This document shows, piece after piece, positions 1 through 8,610 of a stretch of 64,000 nucleotides of DNA (positions within the stretch are counted from its first letter, which is position 1; the number at the start of each line of letters is the position of its first letter). This stretch comes from an uncultured SAR86 cluster bacterium. Its GTDB lineage: Bacteria; Pseudomonadota; Gammaproteobacteria; Magnimaribacterales; Magnimaribacteraceae. The position numbers were made by a program, and so were the translations under genes. Location of the stretch: the NCBI GenBank assembly GCA_902630715.1, contig CACOVO010000004.1, positions 22,694 through 86,693 on the forward strand, given 5' to 3'. The notes under the pieces are model-generated. The model saw only the letters and a list, made by a program, of their open reading frames with translations, did no database searches and was not told where the DNA came from.

Positions 1-485
1 CCTATTGTCTCAGCTACTCTTCTATCTTGTCTATTTCCTATCAGTAATCCAGGTCGATAAATTGCTATGGATTCAAAGTTTAATTGAGATATTTTATCTT
101 CTATTTCACCTTTGCATCTTAAATAGAAGTTCTTAGATTTTGGGTCGGCTCCCACAGATGTAACTATGGATAAATGAGGTACTTTCGCATCAGAAGCTAC
201 ACTCGCGATACTGAAACAATAATCAACATCAATCTTTCGAAAAGCTTCTTGTGAGCCTGCCTTTTTTATTGTTGAACCGAGGCATATGAAGGCATCAGAA
301 ACACCTTCAAATAAATTTTGGTAAGTACTCTTGTCGTCAAAATTTATATCGTGATAAGTTAAAGCTTCATGATGTGAAGGTAATTTGTTTCTGCAAATAG
401 CATTTACTCTTGAGTTTGATTCCAAAAGTTCATCGATCAACAAAGATCCAACCAAGCCTGTAGAGCCTGCTACCAAGCTATTCAT
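1..485 (-). CDS. NAD(P)H-binding oxidoreductase, HTATIP2/TIP30-like atypical SDR (3' end cut by window edge)
   Basis: Translated by hand because the ORF track omits it. The minus-strand ATG is at 485 and the frame stays open to base 1, so about 161 residues are visible and the C-terminus is missing. The N-terminus reads MNSLVAGSTGLVGSLLIDEL, a GxxGxxG Rossmann dinucleotide-binding motif with the spacing of atypical SDRs. Later segments (FICLGSTIKKAGS, HLSIVTSVGADP, FYLRCKGEIE, YRPGLLIGNR) resemble the TIP30/YraR-like NAD(P)-binding family. The substrate is unknown. It lies 10 nt beyond the stop of the acyl-CoA ligase gene on the same strand and is probably co-transcribed with it. Confidence 0.8.
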   Translation of the reverse strand, partial: MNSLVAGSTGLVGSLLIDELLESNSRVNAICRNKLPSHHEALTYHDINFDDKSTYQNLFEGVSDAFICLGSTIKKAGSQEAFRKIDVDYCFSIASVASDAKVPHLSIVTSVGADPKSKNFYLRCKGEIEDKISQLNFESIAIYRPGLLIGNRQDRRVAETI

Positions 486-495
486 TTTTGAACTA

Positions 496-2031
496 TTACT
501 TCCAATATTTATCTTTAAGTAGACGTTTATAGAGTTTACCGGTCGGGTGTCTAGGTAGCTCTTCTTGAAAATCTATTGAACGAGGACTCTTGATAGATGA
601 TATGTTATCTTTACAAAAAGCAATAAGTTCTGCTTCTAAATCGGGTCCCGCATCACTAAAGTCAGCGGGTTGAACTACTGCTTTTACTTCTTCCCCCATC
701 TCTTCATTCGGTACTCCAAATACAGCCACATCAGCAACTTTCGGATGCATAACCAGAAGATCTTCTGTTTCTTTCGGATAAATATTTACACCGCCGGAGA
801 TTATCATGAAAGATTTTCTATCAGTGAGATAAAGAAAACCCTCTTCATCTAAGTAACCTACATCGCCAAGAGAACTATAACCTTCTTTAGTCATTGCATT
901 TTTAGTTTTTTCTTCGTCATTATGGTACTCAAAGGTCGTTGCTGTTTCTCCGCCAAAATAAACACCTCCTACTTCTCCAATAGGAAGTTCCTCACCATCA
1001 TCATCCAAAATATGTAAAGAACCGAACAGAGGTCTCCCTACACTTCCCTTATGTTCAAGCCATTCTTGTGAATTAATCATAGTTATACCGTTGTACTCTG
1101 TACCGGCATAATATTCATGAATTATCGGGCCCCACCAGTCGATCATTTGTTCTTTCACTGCAACTGGGCAAGGTGCAGCAGCATGAATTGCAACCTGGTG
1201 AGAAGAAAGGTCGTACTGAGTTCTTATAGAGGGATCAACTTTTAGAAATCTTACAAACATTGTTGGTACCCATTGAGAATGGGTTACCTTATATTTTTCT
1301 ATAGATTCAAGGGCCTTTTCTTCGTCAAATTTTTCCAGAATTATCGAAGTCCCACCTGCTGCTAAAAAACCTGTATTAAAATTTAAGGGCGCAGCATGAT
1401 ACAAAGGCGCAGGTGATAGATAAATGCTTTCTTCTCCAGCTCCATATAATAGTAGTACTCTTGCAAGTCCAGGATCTTCATCTTCAATCTCGTAAGGCAG
1501 TGGTGTGAGAGGCAATTCCCTTTTGACTCCCTTTGGTTTTCCTGTAGTGCCGGAGGAATATAGCATTGATCCTCCTTGACACTCATCCTTAATAGATTCA
1601 ACGGGCATATTCTCGATTGCACTCTCGTAAGAATCGTATCCAGAAGTTTCCCCATCAAGCATAAACTTATGCACTCCGTCCAAAACTGAATTTAAATCCT
1701 GTGCAGTTGACTCCAAAAATTTTGATGTAATAAGTATTTTTGCCTCACAATCCTTAACAATGTATTCGACTTCGGAAGGTTGTAATCTCCAACTTATAGT
1801 TGTGTATCTTAGGCCACTTCTCCAAGCTGCAAAAACAATAGGAAAAAATAAGTAATGATTTTCTAGCATAATTGCCACTGAATCGCCTGGTTTAAGTCCA
1901 AGAGACCTAAATAAGTGAGCTCCTTGATTAGATAGCTCATTCAACTCTCCATGAGTTATAACCTTTTCACTTCCAGCCATAATTACTGCTGGTTTTTCCG
2001 GAAATTTTTTGCCGTTTACACCTGGATGCAT
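496..2031 (-). CDS. Acyl-CoA synthetase (AMP-forming, ANL superfamily), LvaE-like candidate
   Basis: This enzyme should activate a carboxylic acid to its CoA thioester via an acyl-adenylate. The AMP-binding P-loop SSGTTGKPKG lies near residue 160. YYAGTEY, GDVGYLDEEGFLYLTDRKS and the C-terminal catalytic-lysine region PTGKLYKR are all present. The track starts at 2085, but MHPG at 2031 is preferred: it is preceded by AAGGGAGAAGTT, a good ribosome-binding site, and begins like family members, leaving 511 aa. It is divergent from the ketoacyl synthase operon, sharing a roughly 90-nt promoter region. Because that operon holds LvaA/B/C-like genes, it could supply the CoA ester, as LvaE does in levulinate catabolism. 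The substrate cannot be read from sequence; a medium-chain fatty acid is the main alternative. Confidence 0.88.
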   Translation of the reverse strand: MHPGVNGKKFPEKPAVIMAGSEKVITHGELNELSNQGAHLFRSLGLKPGDSVAIMLENHYLFFPIVFAAWRSGLRYTTISWRLQPSEVEYIVKDCEAKILITSKFLESTAQDLNSVLDGVHKFMLDGETSGYDSYESAIENMPVESIKDECQGGSMLYSSGTTGKPKGVKRELPLTPLPYEIEDEDPGLARVLLLYGAGEESIYLSPAPLYHAAPLNFNTGFLAAGGTSIILEKFDEEKALESIEKYKVTHSQWVPTMFVRFLKVDPSIRTQYDLSSHQVAIHAAAPCPVAVKEQMIDWWGPIIHEYYAGTEYNGITMINSQEWLEHKGSVGRPLFGSLHILDDDGEELPIGEVGGVYFGGETATTFEYHNDEEKTKNAMTKEGYSSLGDVGYLDEEGFLYLTDRKSFMIISGGVNIYPKETEDLLVMHPKVADVAVFGVPNEEMGEEVKAVVQPADFSDAGPDLEAELIAFCKDNISSIKSPRSIDFQEELPRHPTGKLYKRLLKDKYWK

Positions 2032-2121
2032 AACTTCTCCCTTGTTACATATATTTAAAAAATTTTTATGAATATTGCCATACAATGTTATTTTAAGTAA
2101 GACTATTGTTGTTTTAATGTA

Positions 2122-3864
2122 ATGAATTCGAAATCTATAGCTTTAATAACAGGTTTTGGCGGAATAAACTCAGCAGGAAGAAGTTCTTCTCACCTGTCTT
2201 ACAAAAATCTCATCTTCAAATCTCTAGATGAAAAAGAACAATTAGAAGTTCTTCAAGATCTTGCTGTTTTACAGGGGAAAATTGAACCTTTAGGAAAGAC
2301 ATGGGAAACAATATCTGGAGATAACATCAATTTGAAAAGTTATCTTTTTGAAAATTCTAAAGCTATCAGAAACGACACAATGGTGCGTAAATTAGATGGT
2401 GATATTTATGACAAAGAAGGAATTATTCTAGAGCAGATAAAAGCAAGTGCCGCGGGTCAACTCCCTAGCGGGTTTGATCCTGCAAGTCTTTATCCAGCTA
2501 GACAGCATCCTAAAGCTCTTCAAATGACAGTATTCGGGATGGGCGATGCTTTAGGTCAGCTTGGTATTAACTGGAAAACTGTTATGGATAAAATCTCACC
2601 AGATGAAGTTGCTGTCTTCAGTGGTGCAGCTATCGGGCAGCTTGATTCATATGGTTTTGGAGGTTTGATGCAGTCTCGGATGAAAGGATCTAGAGCCAGT
2701 TCAAAAAACTTAGCTCTTGGATTGGTAGAGATGTCTGCGGATTTTATAAACGCCTATATATTGGGAAGCGTAGGAAGAACTGGCCATAGTGTCGGTGCAT
2801 GTGCAACTTTCCTTTATAACTTGCAAATGGGAAAAGAGGCCATTGAGTCTGGATCCGCAAAAGTGGCAGTGGTAGGAGGTGCTGAAGCTCCTATCACTCC
2901 TGAAATAGTAGATGGGTTCTTTGCAATGAGTGCGCTGTCGGACGATAAGAGAATGATTGAGCTTCAAGCACAAAACAATGAAGACATATCAAAAGGACCC
3001 ATTCAAAACAAAGCCTGTCGTCCTTTTGGAAATAATGTCGGAATGGTTTTGGGTGAATCTGCTCAATTTATAATCTTAATGGAAGATTCTTTGGCACTAG
3101 ATTTAGGAGCACAGATATATGGAACAGTTTCATCTGTATCCTCTCATTCTGATGGATTTAAAAGTTCAATAAGTGGGCCTGGAATAGGTAATTATATTAC
3201 GGTTGCAAAATGTGTCTCCGAAGGAGAAAAAATATTAGGTTCGAAAAAGATTAAAAATAACAGTTTTGTCCATGCTCACGGAACAGGTACACCAGCAAAT
3301 CGAACAACTGAATCTCACATTCTCAACGAAGTGGCAGAGACTTTTGGTATTAAATCTTGGGCAGTGACAGGCATTAAGTCATATCTTGGGCATAGCATGG
3401 CTCCAGCATCAGGTGATCAATTAGTGACAGCGCTCGGGACTTGGAATAAGGGAGTAATTCCAGGCATACATTCTACAGACGCAATTGCTGAAGATGTTTT
3501 TGATGATAATTTGGATATCTTGCTAGAGGACAAACTATCTGAAGATGACTTTTACAGCGCTGTCCTACTTAACGCTAAAGGTTTCGGAGGGAATAATGCC
3601 TCGGCAATGATTCTCTCCCCTTTAGAGTCAGAAAATCTACTTAAACAAAAATACTCTAAAAATAAGATTGCTAATTATCATTCTAAATTAAAGGATGTTC
3701 AGGTTAAGGCAAGGCAGCACAATAAACGTTGCCTCAAAGGAGACTACAACATTATTTACAAGTTTAATGAAAATGTACTGCAAGGTGAGACAGACGTAAG
3801 CATCGATAAGTCTAAAATCAATCTTAAGAGTTTTAAAAATCCAATCAATCTCAAAAGGAAATAG
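2122..3864 (+). CDS. Beta-ketoacyl synthase, FabY-like (KAS I/II fold)
   Basis: This is a condensing enzyme of the thiolase superfamily, 580 aa. The triad is visible: Cys227 in VGACATFLYN, His386 in HAHGTGTPANRT and His424 in YLGHSMAPASGD. The N-terminus ITGFGGINSAGRSSSHLSYKNLIF resembles FabY of Pseudomonas aeruginosa, a long KAS that starts fatty acid synthesis; that enzyme is roughly 630 aa, so this one is somewhat shorter. It is first in a plus-strand operon, and the acyl-CoA dehydrogenase begins 1 nt after its stop. A biosynthetic synthase heading an apparently catabolic operon is unusual. It could instead make or remodel a product that the downstream genes act on. The KAS fold is certain; the FabY assignment is from motif memory. 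Confidence 0.85.
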   Translation: MNSKSIALITGFGGINSAGRSSSHLSYKNLIFKSLDEKEQLEVLQDLAVLQGKIEPLGKTWETISGDNINLKSYLFENSKAIRNDTMVRKLDGDIYDKEGIILEQIKASAAGQLPSGFDPASLYPARQHPKALQMTVFGMGDALGQLGINWKTVMDKISPDEVAVFSGAAIGQLDSYGFGGLMQSRMKGSRASSKNLALGLVEMSADFINAYILGSVGRTGHSVGACATFLYNLQMGKEAIESGSAKVAVVGGAEAPITPEIVDGFFAMSALSDDKRMIELQAQNNEDISKGPIQNKACRPFGNNVGMVLGESAQFIILMEDSLALDLGAQIYGTVSSVSSHSDGFKSSISGPGIGNYITVAKCVSEGEKILGSKKIKNNSFVHAHGTGTPANRTTESHILNEVAETFGIKSWAVTGIKSYLGHSMAPASGDQLVTALGTWNKGVIPGIHSTDAIAEDVFDDNLDILLEDKLSEDDFYSAVLLNAKGFGGNNASAMILSPLESENLLKQKYSKNKIANYHSKLKDVQVKARQHNKRCLKGDYNIIYKFNENVLQGETDVSIDKSKINLKSFKNPINLKRK

Positions 3865-3865
3865 T

Positions 3866-5074
3866 ATGAATAAAAATTGGCAAGAAGTTAGAAAAGAAGT
3901 GAAAAAATTTGTTGAGGAAGAAGTTTACCCTGCTGAGCCCGCGCTTCAAAAAAGGGATGAAGAGTCTAAAGTGATTATGTCAGAACTAATGCAAAAGGCG
4001 AAAGATAGATCATTGTGGGCTCTAGGACATCCCAAAGATATTGGTGGTGAAGGGATGCCTTTTATGGAATATGTTTATATCAATGAAGTGGTTGGCAGAT
4101 CTTCAAGTGCCATGGTGGCTCTGGGCACACACTCTCTTCAAGATTCAATAATGTTGCGAGAATATGCCTCTGAAAAATGGAGAGATAAATATTTAGAACC
4201 TCTAGTTCAAGGAGAAATCTTTCCTAGCTTTGGCATGACTGAGCCTGATGTATCTAGTTCAGATCCTACTCAGCTTGAGACATCGGCTGTTTTGGAGGGA
4301 GATGAATGGGTAATCAATGGAAAAAAATGGTTTACAAGCGGGGCAGCAGGCGCGGCTTACACAACAGTGATGTGTAAAACAGAAGTAGATGTTCCTAGTC
4401 ATGGAGCTTTTAGCATGATCATAGTGCCTACTGATAATCCCGGTTATAAAATTTTAAGAGAGACTCCTGTGCTTGGTATGCAAGGAGGGCATGGAGGTCA
4501 CTATGAGGTAGCTTACGATAACGTAAGGGTTCCAAAAGAGAATTTACTAGGCCCACGAGGACAAGGTTTTATTATTGCTCAAAGAAGATTAGGTCCAGGA
4601 AGAATTTTCCACTGTATGCGTTGGCTTGGTCAGGCACAAAGAGCTTTTGACCTCATGTGTCTTAGACTACATGAAAGAGAAGCCTTCGGAAGTTCTTTAG
4701 CTGAAAAGCAGCTTATGCAGAAATTTGTTTTTGATAGTGCTTGTGAAATTCAAGCTAGTAGACAGCTTACCTTAGATGCTGCTAAAAGAATCGATCAAGG
4801 AGATGACGCAAGGATAGAAATTGGGATGATAAAAGTAGTTGGTGCAAGCATGTTACATAATGTTATTGATAGGGCTATTCAAGTTCATGGTGCTAAGGGA
4901 CTTACCGACGATACTCCGCTGAGCCAAATGTACAGGCATGCCAGAGAAGCTAGAATTTACGACGGGCCCGACGAAGTTCATGTCCAATCAGTTGCTAGAA
5001 GAATATTAAAAAACTACCAGCACAATGGCGCAGGTTGGGATTTTGGTGAAAGAGATGCAAGTCTTGTCAATTAG
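3866..5074 (+). CDS. Acyl-CoA dehydrogenase family protein, ACAD10/11 / LvaC-like
   Basis: 402 aa with the three-domain ACAD layout: helical N-terminus, FAD-contacting FGMTEPDVSSSDPT and WVINGKKWFTSGA near residues 115-155, and a C-terminal helical domain. The C-terminus carries QVHGAKGLTDDTPLSQMYRHAREARIYDGPDEVH; the DGPDEVH signature is typical of the ACAD10/11 branch rather than classical YEGTNEI enzymes. In human ACAD11 this domain is fused to an APH-like kinase, and here the kinase gene starts on the next base after the stop. In the Pseudomonas lva pathway the corresponding enzyme LvaC converts 4-phosphoacyl-CoA to 3-hydroxyacyl-CoA. The same chemistry is inferred here, not shown. Confidence 0.9.
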   Translation: MNKNWQEVRKEVKKFVEEEVYPAEPALQKRDEESKVIMSELMQKAKDRSLWALGHPKDIGGEGMPFMEYVYINEVVGRSSSAMVALGTHSLQDSIMLREYASEKWRDKYLEPLVQGEIFPSFGMTEPDVSSSDPTQLETSAVLEGDEWVINGKKWFTSGAAGAAYTTVMCKTEVDVPSHGAFSMIIVPTDNPGYKILRETPVLGMQGGHGGHYEVAYDNVRVPKENLLGPRGQGFIIAQRRLGPGRIFHCMRWLGQAQRAFDLMCLRLHEREAFGSSLAEKQLMQKFVFDSACEIQASRQLTLDAAKRIDQGDDARIEIGMIKVVGASMLHNVIDRAIQVHGAKGLTDDTPLSQMYRHAREARIYDGPDEVHVQSVARRILKNYQHNGAGWDFGERDASLVN

Positions 5075-6058
5075 ATGAAGCAAGAGTTAAGTGGACAGTT
5101 ATCCGATAAGCTCGCAAAGGAATCCATTACAGGTGAAATCTTAAATCTTGAGCCTCTAACGGGTGGTGCTTCCAAGGAAATTTGGAAATTTGAAATAAAA
5201 TCAAAAGATTCAATTTCTAAGTTTATCTTGAGACGTGGTTCAGGGATTGAAGGACCACTGGCTATAAAAACTTCAGATGAAGCACTGATTCAAAAAAATG
5301 TAAGGGAGCTTGGTGCGTGCGTACCTGAGATTGTGGCTGTCTCTAGAGTAGATGAACCGCTTGGAGATGCTTACGTAATGAAATTTGTGGAAGGTGAGTC
5401 TATAGCGAGAAAAATTCTACGCGATGATGAATACCGTGCAGCTTTGGCGAATCTTGCTTTTGAATGCGGTGAGTCCATAGCCAAAATCCATCAAGCAGAC
5501 ATCACAGACTTTTCTTTTCTTCCAAAGAAAACTGTTATGGAACAAATTGATGAGCTTTATCAGACTTACGTTTCTTTTGATCAGCCCTCCCCTGTTTTCG
5601 AATACACTTATCATTGGTTACAGGGTCAAGATTTTGGAGATCTAAATGATACTTTAGTGCATGGAGATTTTAGGCTAGGCAACATAATAGTTAACTCAGA
5701 AGGACTCCAATCTATTATAGATTGGGAACTTGCACACATAGGGAATCCGCTACAAGATCTCGGATGGATTTGTGGCAATTCATGGAGATTTGGCAAAATT
5801 AATAAAGTTGTTGGAGGGTTCGGAGATTTAGAAGACCTTCTGAGGGGCTACAATTCCATCAGCGAATATCAAGTAACAGAAAATAATGTAAAAGCTTGGC
5901 AAGTTTTCGGTACTTTCAGATGGGGGGTAATATGCTTGATTCAAGCTTCCGCTCATTTGACAGGTGCAGTGAACTCGGTAGAGAAGGCAGCAATAGGACG
6001 CAGAGTGTCTGAAACTGAACTAGACATAGTAGATCTACTTTTTCTCGGAGGGAAATAA
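5075..6058 (+). CDS. APH-like phosphotransferase, ACAD10/11 kinase / LvaA-like
   Basis: 327 aa, aminoglycoside-phosphotransferase/choline-kinase fold. The Brenner motif is VHGDFRLGNIIV (catalytic Asp, metal-binding Asn) and the DFG-equivalent is IIDWELAHIGNPLQDLGWI. The N-terminal lobe has GGASKEIWKFEI and the ATP-contacting FILRRG. This is the bacterial counterpart of the ACAD10/11 N-terminal kinase, which phosphorylates the 4-hydroxyl of a 4-hydroxyacyl-CoA. There is no spacer from the dehydrogenase gene, and its TAA overlaps the next ATG by 1 nt (TAATG), so tight translational coupling is likely. Antibiotic resistance is unlikely in this context. Confidence 0.88.
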   Translation: MKQELSGQLSDKLAKESITGEILNLEPLTGGASKEIWKFEIKSKDSISKFILRRGSGIEGPLAIKTSDEALIQKNVRELGACVPEIVAVSRVDEPLGDAYVMKFVEGESIARKILRDDEYRAALANLAFECGESIAKIHQADITDFSFLPKKTVMEQIDELYQTYVSFDQPSPVFEYTYHWLQGQDFGDLNDTLVHGDFRLGNIIVNSEGLQSIIDWELAHIGNPLQDLGWICGNSWRFGKINKVVGGFGDLEDLLRGYNSISEYQVTENNVKAWQVFGTFRWGVICLIQASAHLTGAVNSVEKAAIGRRVSETELDIVDLLFLGGK

Positions 6059-6426
6059 TGATATTTGACAAACCCAACACTCTAGAATTACTTGATGCTG
6101 TTAAGCATTTCCTAGATACCAAAATCAAAGATGAAGTTCCGCCTCATTTAGCTTTTAAACTCAGAATAGTTGAAAATGTTTTGAGTATTGTAATCAGAGA
6201 AATTGAAACAGGTAACGATTTATCTCAAGAGGTAATCTCTGGTTTAAAGAAATTAGTTGAATCTGAAACCGCAAACATCGAGGAATTGGCCCATTTAATA
6301 CGTGATAGAAAAATAGACCTAGAAAACCCAGAATTAAAAAATCTATTGGTTCAATTGTCTAAAAATAAAATCGCAGTGGATAATCCTCGGTACTCAACTT
6401 ATAAAAAGTTAATCGAGAGTACTTAG
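6058..6426 (+). CDS. Small DUF6285-type protein, LvaB-like kinase partner
   Basis: 122 aa, mostly helical. The N-terminus has PNTLELLDAVKHFLDTKI, then HLAFKLRIVENVLSIVIREIE, the pattern of the DUF6285 family (ELLDAVxxFL... FxxRVAxNxLxIVxRE). In Pseudomonas putida LvaB is a small protein needed for activity of the kinase LvaA, and family members usually follow an APH-like kinase as here. The start overlaps the kinase stop by 1 nt. Its last 18 nt overlap the convergent SDR gene, an overlap of coding 3' ends on opposite strands. The family call rests on remembered pattern. Confidence 0.78.
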   Translation: MIFDKPNTLELLDAVKHFLDTKIKDEVPPHLAFKLRIVENVLSIVIREIETGNDLSQEVISGLKKLVESETANIEELAHLIRDRKIDLENPELKNLLVQLSKNKIAVDNPRYSTYKKLIEST

Positions 6427-7320
6427 AGGTTTTTTGTCCCTAAACATCATCAAAAAAGGCATGAATAGCAGCCAGGTTTTGTGATAATTTTTTGGAAAAA
6501 GCCTTTGAGACAGATCCAAAAGCTTAGCGTCTAACCCAACAAAAATTCTACTTTTATTTTTCTTGACGCCATTAAGGATAATCTCGGCAGCCTTGCTAGG
6601 GTGCATTCCTCCTTCTCTGAACATTTCCCCCATCTCTTTTTGAGTTTCTGGAGCTTTTCTTGTGAATATACTTGGAGTCTGTGTTCCTTCTTCTTGCGCT
6701 TTTGCAAACTGCTCCTCATCGAATCTTGCAGTTGCTGCAATATTAGTTCCTATGTGACCAGGATGAACACAATGTATTTGTAGATTTGGATTGGTTTCCT
6801 TCATCTCAAGTGCAAGACTTTCCGTGAAACCTCGGACAGCAAATTTTGTTGCATGGTAAACAGTTTGACCTGGTACAGCGACCATTCCAAATATAGAAGA
6901 AGTATTGATAATTGCTGCTTCAGGGCTATCGATCATATGCGGGATAAATGCTCTAGTGCTATTCACTACACCTTCGAAGTTAATTCCCATCACCCAATCC
7001 CAATTTTCTTCCTCTAAATCTTTAAAATGGGAACCAGTTGTGACTCCAGCATTATTAAAAACCAAATCTACTTTTCCGTGCTGTTCAATAACTTTTTCAG
7101 GAAGAGACTCGATTGCTTCCTTATCTGATACATCGAGCAAATGGGAGGAAACAGAAACATTGTATTGCCTCAACATTTCTACTGTTTCATTTAATGTTTC
7201 TTCATTTACATCACAAACACAAACATCCGCTCCATCTTTTGCAAGAAGTATTGCTAAATACCTTCCCATTCCAGATCCAGCACCTGTAATGACTGCGACT
7301 TTATCTTTGAAAGTTTTCAT
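6409..7320 (-). CDS. Short-chain dehydrogenase/reductase (SDR), possible LvaD-type reductase
   Basis: 303 aa classical SDR. The cofactor motif TGAGSGMGRYLA is near residue 13, followed by CDVNEET (an acidic residue favouring NAD), LDVSD and NNAGV. Catalytic Ser is in NTSSIFG and Tyr-Lys in YHATKFAVRGF. The C-terminus extends about 50 residues beyond a minimal SDR and ends in a hydrophobic stretch (HKTWLLFMPFLMMF) that could associate with membrane. Its start overlaps the stop of the upstream SDR by 4 nt (ATGA). Facing the kinase/dehydrogenase operon, it is a candidate for the keto-hydroxy interconversion that LvaD performs, but the substrate is unproven. Confidence 0.88.
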   Translation of the reverse strand: MKTFKDKVAVITGAGSGMGRYLAILLAKDGADVCVCDVNEETLNETVEMLRQYNVSVSSHLLDVSDKEAIESLPEKVIEQHGKVDLVFNNAGVTTGSHFKDLEEENWDWVMGINFEGVVNSTRAFIPHMIDSPEAAIINTSSIFGMVAVPGQTVYHATKFAVRGFTESLALEMKETNPNLQIHCVHPGHIGTNIAATARFDEEQFAKAQEEGTQTPSIFTRKAPETQKEMGEMFREGGMHPSKAAEIILNGVKKNKSRIFVGLDAKLLDLSQRLFPKNYHKTWLLFMPFLMMFRDKKPLSTLD

Positions 7321-8255
7321 ATGATATTTTCTCCCCTTCTATCTCCGTGAAAAGTAATATTGTAAGCTTCTTCTGGATCATTTCTAACGTACTCATCTAA
7401 TGCTTTGGCATCGTCTCCAACTAAAATTCTCCATTTTTTTTGTTTTACGGCATCAAGAATTATCTTCGATGCTTCAGCTGAAGAGGTCGGTGCATCTTTT
7501 GCAAAAGCCTCTGCGTGTTCTTTCATCTGTTCTCTTATCTGATCGAGAGAAAAATTATGGACGGGTAATCCCATTTTTATCATATTCTTTTTTGCAGTTT
7601 CAAGTTCGGCATCAGATCTCTCAATATTGAGTATTTTTCCAGTATTTATTGCTATCGATGTCCCTATATGACCTGGCATTACTACTGAAACTCCCACATG
7701 AGGAGCATTTACTCTGAAGTCATCTATCAATGCTTCACTAAAGCCTTTTACTGCAAATTTTGCTGCCGAGTAGGATGTATGAGGAGTACCCCCTAGACTT
7801 GCCCAAAAACCATTAATGCTGCTTGTATTAATTATGTGAGCTTCTTCACTTGCCAAAATGTATGGCATAAAAGCTCTTGAACAATAGTAAACACCATGCC
7901 AGCAAACTGCAAAAACTCTGTCCCATTCTTCTCTTGAGCTATGAATAAAGCTTCCACCACCTCCAATTCCTGCATTATTAAATAAAAGATTTACATGGTC
8001 AGTTTCTTGTTGGGCAATGACTTCGTCTTTAAATCGAATGACATCATTTTCATTAGATACATCACAAATATGTTTAGTGATCTTTACATCAGGGAATTGC
8101 TTAGTAGCCTTATCAAAGGTTTCCTGCATGTTCTCTTCAATGACATCGCACATAGAAACATTACAACCTTCATTAGCAAGCTGAAGGACTAGTTCGCGGC
8201 CCATCCCAGTTCCACCACCAGTTACTACAGCTATTTTATTGTTAAAATTATCCAT
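7317..8255 (-). CDS. Short-chain dehydrogenase/reductase (SDR)
   Basis: 312 aa, a paralogue of the following gene with the same architecture: TGGGTGMGRELV at the N-terminus, CDVIEEN, NNAGIGGGGSF, catalytic Ser in NTSSINGFW and YSAAKFAVKGF as Tyr-Lys. A C-terminal extension of about 60 residues (ILVGDDAKALDEYVRNDPEEAY) matches the ILVGxDAK motif of its neighbour, so both belong to one SDR subfamily. The 4-nt overlap between the two indicates co-translation. One may oxidise and the other reduce related hydroxy/keto acyl substrates. No substrate can be named. Confidence 0.88.
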   Translation of the reverse strand: MDNFNNKIAVVTGGGTGMGRELVLQLANEGCNVSMCDVIEENMQETFDKATKQFPDVKITKHICDVSNENDVIRFKDEVIAQQETDHVNLLFNNAGIGGGGSFIHSSREEWDRVFAVCWHGVYYCSRAFMPYILASEEAHIINTSSINGFWASLGGTPHTSYSAAKFAVKGFSEALIDDFRVNAPHVGVSVVMPGHIGTSIAINTGKILNIERSDAELETAKKNMIKMGLPVHNFSLDQIREQMKEHAEAFAKDAPTSSAEASKIILDAVKQKKWRILVGDDAKALDEYVRNDPEEAYNITFHGDRRGENII

Positions 8256-8261
8256 AATTTA

Positions 8262-8606
8262 TTACTTTTCTTCTTCGTTTGATTTGGGGAAATCACTGAA
8301 AGGAAATGGTTTATCTCCAGTTTGGTAATTTAAATAGTCTAATATCTGAACCATATAATTTCTAAAACCGACTGCAATTTTGGAGACATTTTCACTGCGT
8401 TTATCAGTAAAAAGAACAAATAGAAACTGAAGGAGGACAATTATCCATAAGACTGTCATAGAAGCGTAATAAACAAAAGAGAATACAACCATGAATAGTA
8501 ATCTAAGCCACTTTCCTTGCTTAAGAAAATTATCCTTCCACTCCTCACTGTCAATGAAATCCTCATTGCCAACATCAATTATTTTTTCTTCTTCTTTTTC
8601 TACCAT
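8262..8606 (-). CDS. DUF4389 family membrane protein
   Basis: 114 aa. A charged N-terminal tail is followed by two membrane spans (RLLFMVVFSFVYYASMTVLWIIVLLQFLFVLF) and the conserved FTDKRSENVSKIAVGFRNYMVQILDYLNYQTGDKPFPFSDFP. The LLQFLFVLFT and KPFPFSDFP signatures are those of DUF4389. In many gammaproteobacteria a DUF4389 gene sits directly beside gpsA, as here (stop-to-start gap about 4 nt). Its function is unknown; the context suggests a membrane-lipid link. Confidence 0.85.
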   Translation of the reverse strand: MVEKEEEKIIDVGNEDFIDSEEWKDNFLKQGKWLRLLFMVVFSFVYYASMTVLWIIVLLQFLFVLFTDKRSENVSKIAVGFRNYMVQILDYLNYQTGDKPFPFSDFPKSNEEEK

Positions 8607-8610
8607 TGTT

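Noticed and set aside
5075-6058. Aminoglycoside resistance kinase
   Set aside because: The gene is embedded between an ACAD11-like dehydrogenase and a DUF6285-type protein, the setting of acyl-CoA kinases.
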